NCBI RefSeq assembly: GCF_014873945.1 | Contig: NZ_JADBEC010000002.1 | Location: forward strand, 992,001-1,056,000 | Reading direction: 5' to 3' | Length of the DNA stretch: 64,000 nucleotides | Source: Rhizobium viscosum | Lineage (GTDB): Bacteria; Pseudomonadota; Alphaproteobacteria; Rhizobiales; Rhizobiaceae | Shown here: positions 54,334 to 62,059 of the stretch, in pieces | How the letters are laid out: each line of letters opens with the position of its first letter | How positions within the stretch are numbered: position 1 is the first letter of the stretch | The notes under the pieces: generated by a model | The model's input: the letters and a program-made list of their open reading frames with translations, nothing else | What the model was told of the DNA's origin: nothing | The model's database searches: none | Translations under genes and position numbers: made by a program

Positions 54334-56802
54334 TCAAGCCGGTACGATAGGCAAATTGACCGAGAAGCAGGCGCCGCCGATGCTGCTGACGGTATCTGCG
54401 GTTATTTCCCCTCCGTGAGCTTCCACGATGGACTTGCATATTCGCAGGCCCATTCCCATTCCGGTCTCTTTCGTCGTGAAAAAGCTCTCAAAAAGCCGAT
54501 TGGCGTGACAGGGATTGATCCCTGCCCCATTGTCCTCAATGGTGAATACCGCCCTATTGCGAGCGGAGGTCCCGGACCGCACGACGATTTGTGGGTTGCT
54601 CTGTTGGGGACGCGGGGCTTGAAGTGCGTTTATCGCCAGGTTCACGATGACCTGGTGCACCTGTGTGCGGTCCCCAGCTATGACGAGCGGCTGACGCGAT
54701 TTCTCATGGGTCACTATTGCGGAACGTGCCTGGATCTCGTGGCGTAAGAACTGCAGCGCTTCCTGTATGACTTCGTCCAAGTCGAGTTGCGTCCGCTCCG
54801 GAGGCTTCCCGTTCGCCATTGCTCGAATTCGGCCGATGAGTTCGGCTGCCCGCTTGGCATCATGCAACATCGAGGTCAGAGAATCTCGCACTTCGTCAAG
54901 GTCGGGCTTCGGACGGTTTATCCATCGCAATCCGGCTGCCCCGGCGTTGGCGATTGCGGCCAGCGGCTGATTGATTTCGTGAGCTATCGACGCCGTCAAC
55001 TCGCCAAGGACAGACAAACGGGCGGCGTGCGCGAATTCCGCCTGAACCTGCTGGAGGCGTCGTTCAGCCTCGACCCGGGCGGAGATGTCAAGGACACCGA
55101 CAAGGCTGGTATCAGGGTCTTTAGAGAAACCAACGCGCGCTGTTGTGAACAGCACGTCTACGATACGTCCGTCGAGCGTCACCATCTTGGTTTCTTCTTC
55201 GAAGTTGGTATTCCTTTGATAACGGGACACCATTGCGCGTCGGAAGGTCGCTGAGCTCTCTTCAAAGGTGCCGACGACGGACCTGCCTTTGAACTCGTCC
55301 GCCCCACGGCCGCCGAACATCTGGACGCCACGTTCATTTGCTTCCTCGAAAATCATCGCTTCCATGCATGATCTCAGAAATGCGGGGTTCTCGTCGAAAT
55401 AGGCGTCCAGATCCGTCACGCCCTCGGATCTCAGCTGCTTGAACTGGGCAACCAGATTGCTGGCGTTAAGCTGCCATAGCGCGATGGGCATCCGATCGAA
55501 CAAATAGCGGTACCGCTGCTCGCTCTTTTCCAGCTTCGCATAGGCCTCTTTCTGAGCGGTGATATCCATGACTGCGCCGACGAATTGGGGACTGTTCTTG
55601 CTGCCGAAGTCACATCGGGCAACCACGCGAACATGTTTCACATCCCCATTTGGCATCAGAAGACGATGCTCATGTCGAAAGTCGCGCCGATCTGCATGGG
55701 CTTTGACAAGAAGATCTCGAACAACAGCCAGATCGTCCGGATGCGTCCGCTCCAGGACAAGAGCCATTGATGGCGTTGCTCCCTCTTCCACGCCAAATAT
55801 TCGAAAGGTCTCGCCCGACCAAAAAAGCTCGCCAGTCGAGAGGTTCCACCCAAAACTTCCTGTATTGCTCAGCTTCTGCGCCTCTGCAAGATAGGCCGCC
55901 TGGCTCCTGTTCAGCTCGTCTTCAGTGCGTTTGCGTTCACTAATATCGGTATTGCATTCCAGCGTCCCGACACTGTTCCTGCGATCGTTGAGCCGATAGG
56001 ACCACCGACTGGAAACTGAAATCCGCCTGCCGGTGCGGGTCGTCCGGATCAACTCGCCTTCCCAACGCCCTGAGCGACGTAACGCATCGTTTATCTCGAG
56101 AAGCGATACCTGAAACCTGGTTTTCAGGAGTTCGTGGGCGACCTTGCCTATGGCCTCGTGACGGGACCATCCATACAGCTCTTCCGCGCCACGGTTCCAA
56201 TACGTGATGATGTCGTCGGCATCGCGGACAAACACGGCGTCACTTGTCAGATCGAGCAAGCTTGCCTGTTCGCGCTCCGACACGCCCAAGCTGTGAACCA
56301 GTCTGATAAGGCATGCGGCAAAAAGCGAAGACAGGAGAAAAACGATCAATGTCGCGAGGTCGTGCCTGCTGCCAATGATGAACGTGTGCAGGGGGCCGAC
56401 AAACCAGAAGTTCAAGCATCCGACAGCAAGAACCGAAAAGAAGACCGATGAAATGCAGCTGTCGAACAGCGCGAGGAATATAACGACCAACAGGAGTACA
56501 AGAGCAGCAGGTATCAAGTTGAAGCCAAGAGCCGCGCAAGCCAGGCTAAACAGGCCTATAGCCGCACCTCCCAATAGCCAGAATGCAAGAAGCCAGCGAT
56601 GGCGCTCAATCCGTCCGGCTGCGAGCAGCGGCACTGCGCGGCGTCGAAACAGTTCAAGAGTGCTCACGACACCACCATCGTTGCGCACCAACGCATTGCC
56701 GCTACCGGTACGAAAGCCAACCACTGCCCTGTGAACATGTCGCTCTCCTTCGATAAACTCTTCCCGTCGCATGACGGTGTCGAACGAAGTCAATGACATC
56801 AA
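54334..56802 (-). CDS. PAS-domain sensor histidine kinase with DUF4118-like membrane region
   Basis: 822 aa. N-terminal four-helix membrane region (about 65-165; KdpD/DUF4118-like), three PAS-type modules (about 180-295, 300-420 and 425-570; the first two end in DITxxK/R-type C-caps), then HisKA (LGELTASIAHEINQPLAAIANAGAAGLRW) and ATPase domain (NLAINALQA, EDNGAGIN, GMGMGLRICKSIVEAHGG). The NQPL-A-I box is common in rhizobial FixL-like kinases. No haem-binding PAS signature is obvious. The start could also be at 56772. Convergent with the two regulators. Confidence 0.92.
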   Translation of the reverse strand: MMSLTSFDTVMRREEFIEGERHVHRAVVGFRTGSGNALVRNDGGVVSTLELFRRRAVPLLAAGRIERHRWLLAFWLLGGAAIGLFSLACAALGFNLIPAALVLLLVVIFLALFDSCISSVFFSVLAVGCLNFWFVGPLHTFIIGSRHDLATLIVFLLSSLFAACLIRLVHSLGVSEREQASLLDLTSDAVFVRDADDIITYWNRGAEELYGWSRHEAIGKVAHELLKTRFQVSLLEINDALRRSGRWEGELIRTTRTGRRISVSSRWSYRLNDRRNSVGTLECNTDISERKRTEDELNRSQAAYLAEAQKLSNTGSFGWNLSTGELFWSGETFRIFGVEEGATPSMALVLERTHPDDLAVVRDLLVKAHADRRDFRHEHRLLMPNGDVKHVRVVARCDFGSKNSPQFVGAVMDITAQKEAYAKLEKSEQRYRYLFDRMPIALWQLNASNLVAQFKQLRSEGVTDLDAYFDENPAFLRSCMEAMIFEEANERGVQMFGGRGADEFKGRSVVGTFEESSATFRRAMVSRYQRNTNFEEETKMVTLDGRIVDVLFTTARVGFSKDPDTSLVGVLDISARVEAERRLQQVQAEFAHAARLSVLGELTASIAHEINQPLAAIANAGAAGLRWINRPKPDLDEVRDSLTSMLHDAKRAAELIGRIRAMANGKPPERTQLDLDEVIQEALQFLRHEIQARSAIVTHEKSRQPLVIAGDRTQVHQVIVNLAINALQAPRPQQSNPQIVVRSGTSARNRAVFTIEDNGAGINPCHANRLFESFFTTKETGMGMGLRICKSIVEAHGGEITADTVSSIGGACFSVNLPIVPA

Positions 56803-56897
56803 GGGATGTCGTATACGAGTTTAGTATTGTGAATCGTTGTGAACGCCGTTCGCTGTGTTACCCCCCGGCTCGATTGCTCGACACATGCAGGAGCGGG

Positions 56898-57590
56898 CTA
56901 AAGGATTGTGAGGGTTGCTCCGTCAGCGATTGCTCGTGCCTTTTCGCTGGTCGCACCGCGCAAAAGGTATCCCCGATCAGATATATTGAGTGCGGCGGCG
57001 GTGTGCTGTTCCACCATGAGCACGGCGACCCCTGATCGGTTAATCGCCTGGATCTGATCAAGAATGCGTTCGACAAACCGGGGGGCCAGACCCGCCGTGG
57101 GTTCGTCCAGCAGTAAAATCCTGGGCCTTGGCATCAAGGCCCGCGCCAGCGCGAGTATTTGACGCTCACCCCCCGATAGACTTCCCGCCTTCTGGCGCCG
57201 CCGTTCTGCGAGTGTGGGGAAACTAGAGTATAATTCTTCACGGCGAGGACGAAGGGCTATGTCGGATCGCGACCTGAGGCCAATCTCGAGGTTCTCGTCC
57301 ACGGAAAGCGATTCAAATACATTGTCGCTCTGGGGGACATAACCCATTCCCCGCTTCACGAACTCGCTGGGCGGCATGCCTTCTACAAACGTCGAATCTA
57401 GCCTGATGCTACCACTACGCAGCCGGACCAACCCTATCAAAGCCTTTAGAAGAGTTGATTTGCCGGCACCGTTGGATCCGACGACTGCCACGATCTCATC
57501 ATGGGAAACAGTCAAGCTGATATCATTCAGGATGTCAGGATCAGCCTCGTAGCCGACTGCCAATTTCTCCGCGACGAGGAGCTCTGTCAT
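56898..57590 (-). CDS. livF: Branched-chain amino acid-type ABC ATPase (LivF)
   Basis: 230-aa ATPase: Walker A GSNGAGKST, signature LSGGERQILALARAL, Walker B ILLLDEPTAGLAP, H-loop MVEQHT. Length and motifs are LivF-like. Its ATG overlaps the LivG stop by one base (TGATG). Last gene of the minus-strand Liv operon. Confidence 0.93.
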   Translation of the reverse strand: MTELLVAEKLAVGYEADPDILNDISLTVSHDEIVAVVGSNGAGKSTLLKALIGLVRLRSGSIRLDSTFVEGMPPSEFVKRGMGYVPQSDNVFESLSVDENLEIGLRSRSDIALRPRREELYSSFPTLAERRRQKAGSLSGGERQILALARALMPRPRILLLDEPTAGLAPRFVERILDQIQAINRSGVAVLMVEQHTAAALNISDRGYLLRGATSEKARAIADGATLTIL

Positions 57591-58378
57591 CAAAGCGACC
57601 CGAATTGCAAGTCGCCCATGTAGGCGTCGATGACCCGTGGATCCGAGGTAATGGCTTCCGGGGTACCTGAGGCAATCACACAAGCTTCAACCATGACCAA
57701 GACATGATGAGCGTAGGTCATGACCGCTTCGATATCGTGCTCGATAAATAAAAACGTGGTCTTCGACCGGCCCTGTAGGGAAATTATCGTTTCGAAAATC
57801 GTTGACCGTAAGCCTTCGTTCATTCCGCTCATTGGTTCGTCAAGCAGGACCATGGACGGCTCGGTCATCAACACCTGAGCCAGGTTGAGAAGCTTTTTCT
57901 GACCGGCTGACAACGTGCCGGCATAATGATCCGCCTTCTTTTCAAGCCTCAGTTTCTCCAGCATTTCTTCGGCGGCGGCGCGTCCGATCGCTTCCCTATC
58001 ACTGACGGATCGCGGCGTGATGAAAAGTGACGCCAAATGCTCTCCCGGTTGTTCCGGACATGCCACCATCAAATTCTCCAGCACGGTCATTCCGGAGAAA
58101 ACTCTCGGAAATTGAAAGGACCGTGCCAAGCCGAGACGCGCAATACGATGGGGCGGCAGGCCCACGATGCTCTGCTGGTTGAAAAGAATTTTGCCCTCAT
58201 CTGCCCGGGAATGTCCGGTGATCAGATCGAACAGCGTGGTTTTCCCCGCGCCATTCGGGCCAATGAGCGCTGTCACAGATCCACGCTGAATGTCGAAGTT
58301 TACATTCGAGACGGCCCACCGTCCGCTGAAAGCTTTGGAGATACCTGCTACTCGCAAGATGGGCATATCAGTGGTCAT
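57590..58378 (-). CDS. livG: Branched-chain amino acid-type ABC ATPase (LivG)
   Basis: 262-aa ATPase with GPNGAGKTT, LSAGQKKLLNLAQVLM, MVLLDEPMSGMN and FIEHDIEAVM, the LivG pattern. The ATG at 58378 overlaps the LivM 3' end by 11 bp. An earlier in-frame start at 58411 lies deeper within livM. Confidence 0.93.
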   Translation of the reverse strand: MTTDMPILRVAGISKAFSGRWAVSNVNFDIQRGSVTALIGPNGAGKTTLFDLITGHSRADEGKILFNQQSIVGLPPHRIARLGLARSFQFPRVFSGMTVLENLMVACPEQPGEHLASLFITPRSVSDREAIGRAAAEEMLEKLRLEKKADHYAGTLSAGQKKLLNLAQVLMTEPSMVLLDEPMSGMNEGLRSTIFETIISLQGRSKTTFLFIEHDIEAVMTYAHHVLVMVEACVIASGTPEAITSDPRVIDAYMGDLQFGSL

Positions 58379-59294
58379 GGTCGCGTCCCCTGCTGTTGCC
58401 CAAGAAACCATGGGGGCAAACGCGACTGAGGACGATCAGCAAAAATCCAACCACCAAGAAACGGAGAGACGCCTGTTCGGTCGCGGAGAGCGACGTCTCG
58501 ATGAGCCGTGACCCCTCCATCAGCGTCCAGAACACAACGCTTCCCAACATTATTCCCCAGTAGTTTCCGAGGCCCCCAATAAGCAGGATGACAAACCCGA
58601 AAAACGTAAAAGTCGGGTCGAAGATGCCTGGATACAAATATGTCACATCGAGAGCGATGAAGAATCCGGCTACCACGGCGAGTGCTGCGCCTATTGCCAA
58701 AGATTGCATCCTGAACCAGAGCGTGTTTTTTCCCAACGCGGCGATCGCTGTCTCGTCATCGCGAATGCCACGGAGCACCCTGGACCATGGCGTCCGCTCG
58801 AGCATCTTCATCAGTCCCGTTAGTGCCACGAACGTGATCCACACGAACAGCAAGAGGGGGATTTGCTTGTATTCACCAAGACCGATCCCTGAGAATAGTA
58901 AAGTGATCCACTCACTGGCCGATCGCCATTCCACATCGAAACCGATCAGGCCCTGGTTGCCGCCGCTGAAGTCAGTGTTTTGCAGGATGTGCCGAACGAT
59001 CTCGGCAAATGCGATCGTCACGATTGCGAACTGATCCGGCCCGAGCCTGCTCGTTGACCATCCAATTACCATCGCGACCGCAGCAGACAAAACTAGAGAC
59101 GTCGAAAATGCCAACCACAGGGAAAACCCGGCTTCGGCGACCAGTATCCCTGCCCCGTAGGCACCGATTGCCATATACCCTGCCTGGCCGAAATTCAGCA
59201 GACCCGTGAATCCGGTGTTAAGCTGGAGCCCGAGCGTGAGTATTCCGTAGATGCCCGCGATCACCCCGACATTGATCCAGAAATCCACGCTCAT
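58368..59294 (-). CDS. livM: HAAT permease (LivM)
   Basis: 308-aa permease with about nine to ten helices and the LivM loop (GIRDDETAIAALGKNTLWFRMQSLAIGAALA) plus GLNTGFTGLLNFGQAGYMAIGAYG. The ATG at 59294 overlaps the LivH stop (ATGA). A long upstream extension to 59627 would only shadow livH and is rejected. Confidence 0.93.
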   Translation of the reverse strand: MSVDFWINVGVIAGIYGILTLGLQLNTGFTGLLNFGQAGYMAIGAYGAGILVAEAGFSLWLAFSTSLVLSAAVAMVIGWSTSRLGPDQFAIVTIAFAEIVRHILQNTDFSGGNQGLIGFDVEWRSASEWITLLFSGIGLGEYKQIPLLLFVWITFVALTGLMKMLERTPWSRVLRGIRDDETAIAALGKNTLWFRMQSLAIGAALAVVAGFFIALDVTYLYPGIFDPTFTFFGFVILLIGGLGNYWGIMLGSVVFWTLMEGSRLIETSLSATEQASLRFLVVGFLLIVLSRVCPHGFLGNSRGRDHDH

Positions 59295-60301
59295 GGGCGG
59301 CGCTGCGCGCGAGCGAAGATGCCGCGAGGTACAGCAAGTAGCATGAGAACCAGGAAAACCAGAGCCACGAGGGGCTTCCATTTTGCGCCGAGCAGCAAAG
59401 CAGACCACTCCTGCGAGAGGCCAATCACCAAGCCCCCGAGCATTGCGCCGTAGATATTGCCAATTCCGCCGAGCGTCGCCGCAGCAAACAAGCTGAGCAA
59501 CAAGGTCAGACCGAAATTTGGATTGAAACTTCCGACAGCTGTCGCATAGACAATGCCGGCGGCGCCAGCCAGCAGGCCCGACAAGAGTGATGTGAGATCT
59601 ATGGTGTGCCCGACACCGATACCGCAAACTTCAGCAAGCAGACGATTGTCAGAAACCGCCCGCATCGTCTTCATCGCGCCACTGATCCATAGGCCTATTG
59701 CAAGCATTGAAAAGACTGTCAGGGCCATGACGAAACCGAGCGCCTGTTGGGTCCCCACGCGAAAAGGCCCTAAAACCATCGTCGACAGGACGTCAATATC
59801 GAACGATCTTGACTCGCTGCCGCCAAAAAACTGAATCGCGAAGCGAATGAGAAAGCTTAATCCTATTGCGGACAAGAAGCATTGAAGTGCGCTTGCACCA
59901 GCACTCCGGAGTGGGAGCCAGACGAGCTTTTCGGCCAGAATCGAGAGAAGTGCAGTCCCCAGGGTGGCCAGCAGCACCGATAGCGGCAGTGGCGTACCCA
60001 GCGCGGTGAACGTCAACGTGAAGTATGCCCCAGCCACGAGAAAATCACCGTATGCGAGATTCACGAGTTTCATGACGCCCATTATGAGGGTTAGCCCCAT
60101 CGCACCAAGGCCAAGGTAGCTACCAGTTACAAATCCGTTGATCGTCGCTTGCGAGACTTTCACGGTTCCAAAAAAGGCAATCAAACAGAGGAAGATGGTG
60201 AAAAGAGATACGAGCAGCTTCACCGGTTTCGGCACTTCCGTGAAGTAAGCCAGCGCGGTCGCTGACACTCTCGATCCTTGGCCACTCCTCCGGTTCGTCA
60301 A
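59291..60301 (-). CDS. livH: HAAT permease (LivH)
   Basis: 336-aa permease with about eight to nine helices and LivH motifs (GLTLIMGVMKLVNLAYGDFLVAGAY; MRAVSDNRLLAEVCGIGV; ATLGGIGNIYGAMLGGLVIG). Start is a TTG at 60301, three bases after the binding-protein stop, with GAGG upstream; a GTG at 60268 with AAGGA is an alternative. Confidence 0.92.
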   Translation of the reverse strand: MTNRRSGQGSRVSATALAYFTEVPKPVKLLVSLFTIFLCLIAFFGTVKVSQATINGFVTGSYLGLGAMGLTLIMGVMKLVNLAYGDFLVAGAYFTLTFTALGTPLPLSVLLATLGTALLSILAEKLVWLPLRSAGASALQCFLSAIGLSFLIRFAIQFFGGSESRSFDIDVLSTMVLGPFRVGTQQALGFVMALTVFSMLAIGLWISGAMKTMRAVSDNRLLAEVCGIGVGHTIDLTSLLSGLLAGAAGIVYATAVGSFNPNFGLTLLLSLFAAATLGGIGNIYGAMLGGLVIGLSQEWSALLLGAKWKPLVALVFLVLMLLAVPRGIFARAQRRP

Positions 60302-60304
60302 AGC

Positions 60305-61543
60305 TTACCTCACGTCGATTTGCTTGACCGTCACCTGCTCGCCGTTCCGATACTGGAATATATCATAAAGACCGCTCATGGGATCTCCGTTCGGCGCAAA
60401 GCGAAATGCTCCCGACACGCCGATGTAATCAATCGGCCTTCCCGCCGCGGCCTCCTTTACCGCCTCCGCCAATGTCTCAAGGGTGAATTGCCTCGCACCT
60501 TCCCTTGTAACCTCGTGGACCTTTCGGCGAACGAGCTCTGGATCGGTTGCACCAGCCTCAATGGCCGAGAGAACACAGAGAATGCCCGCATCGAACACGT
60601 TCGCCGCGTAGGAGCCAGCCTCCGCCCCTCCCGCCTGCCGCCAAAGTTCGTTGAATAATCGGTACGCCGGGGTTCCACGGGGCGATCCGCCGGCGACGCC
60701 GTAAGCCCCGTTGATGGCCCGCGCCGGAATGCTCTTGGGCACTCTGGCGAAAGACAACGTGTCCGCAACAAACAGTTTGTTTGGGTCGAATTTACCACTG
60801 CGGACGAGCGCTGCCCCGAGCCTCGCGTAAGTGTCGGGATAGTCAATGACTACGTAGGCGTCGGGGTTTCCGTCGAAAAGTTGAGCGGCCTCGGAATCGA
60901 AGGCTTGCTGCGTGGGGTCGAATGCGGTGCTTGAGACAATCGTTCCGCCCCTCGCCTCCCAATCCGATCTGAACGTGCGAGACAGAGCGTCGCCATACGG
61001 CTCGTTTCGAAAGAGGATCGCAACCCTCTTGCGGGCGCCGACATAGGTCTCGATTGCCCGGACCAACGCCTTCGACTGGAGGTCATCCGGGGCGAGCGTG
61101 CGGAAAATCGTTCCTCCGTCTTCGACAGCGCGCAGCCGCGTGCTGGATGCCTGCGGCCACAACGTAATCCTTCGCTGTAATGTCACGCCGTTGAGGACGG
61201 CAATTGACTCGGGCGTGGTTGCCGGTCCGAGAATGCACGAGACGCCTTTGTCCACGAGCGTCCGCGCAGCAGAGACGGCCGCCTGAGGGTTTCCTTGAGA
61301 ATCCCCGCTGACCAGATGGACCGAAAGATCAAGTCCGGCCTCCTTCGCAGCGATGTTACTCACCGACACCGCGAGTTTCGCCGCTTTTTCAACGGATGGC
61401 CCCATTTCCGACATCGGCCCCGATGCTTCAATCAGCGCACCAATGAACATGTCTTTCGCATGGGCGATGCCCGCATCAAGGGACACTAGGACGACACCCA
61501 TCAGACAGCCGGTGAAAATTGCGGCTTTGGAAAACAAACTCAT
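60305..61543 (-). CDS. HAAT periplasmic substrate-binding protein
   Basis: 412-aa type I binding protein with signal peptide (AAIFTGCLMGVVLVSLDAGIAHA). Conserved features: FIGALIEASGPMSEMGPSVEKAAKLAV, CILGPATTPESIAVL, RVAILFRNEPYGDALSRTF. LivK-like proteins of this type bind amino acids, but also aromatic or short-chain acids and urea, so the substrate is open. The ATG at 61543 lacks a clear ribosome binding site; upstream in-frame starts are no better. First gene of the Liv operon. Confidence 0.9.
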   Translation of the reverse strand: MSLFSKAAIFTGCLMGVVLVSLDAGIAHAKDMFIGALIEASGPMSEMGPSVEKAAKLAVSVSNIAAKEAGLDLSVHLVSGDSQGNPQAAVSAARTLVDKGVSCILGPATTPESIAVLNGVTLQRRITLWPQASSTRLRAVEDGGTIFRTLAPDDLQSKALVRAIETYVGARKRVAILFRNEPYGDALSRTFRSDWEARGGTIVSSTAFDPTQQAFDSEAAQLFDGNPDAYVVIDYPDTYARLGAALVRSGKFDPNKLFVADTLSFARVPKSIPARAINGAYGVAGGSPRGTPAYRLFNELWRQAGGAEAGSYAANVFDAGILCVLSAIEAGATDPELVRRKVHEVTREGARQFTLETLAEAVKEAAAGRPIDYIGVSGAFRFAPNGDPMSGLYDIFQYRNGEQVTVKQIDVR

Positions 61544-62059
61544 CAGGAGAGCCCATTTTGTGTCAGAAACGCGATTAAAATCCAACGCTTTCAAAATATC
61601 AATGCAGGTCAATCCCTGCGGAACTGCCTGGCATGTCCCATGGACAAACGGCAGCATTCGGTTTCTAATCGCTTCCAATCAAGCTCGTGACTCAACAAGG
61701 CCGATGATGACGAGCACCTGAGTTAAGCGATCGGCAAAGAGCGATGTCTGCCGGCGTCTGACAGGCGGGTCTGACGAATGCAGGCCCTTAAGTGGATTTT
61801 GAGCGGAGACGCTCCTCTCATTTGTTTACTGTAACCACATCGCAGCATCGACATGCTGGCCTCAAAGAAAGGCCGCGGCAAGCTTTCTTTTACAGCTGTA
61901 TTGGCGACCCACCTGGTCGGGATGATCGCCGGCAATAGGATGTAATGGGGCCAACGAAATTGAAGCAGCGACAAAACGATTTTTTTATTCTTCCGATCGG
62001 TTGCGCTATAGTGGACGATGACTCAGACACGCTGGGCAGAGACTTCCAGGACGGTTGTC
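61544..62059. other. Divergent intergenic region
   Basis: About 515 bp between the Liv operon and the winged-helix/ATPase gene. It must hold both promoters. Moderately AT-rich around 61975-62010 (a T-run precedes the plus-strand gene). No supported gene. Confidence 0.5.
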
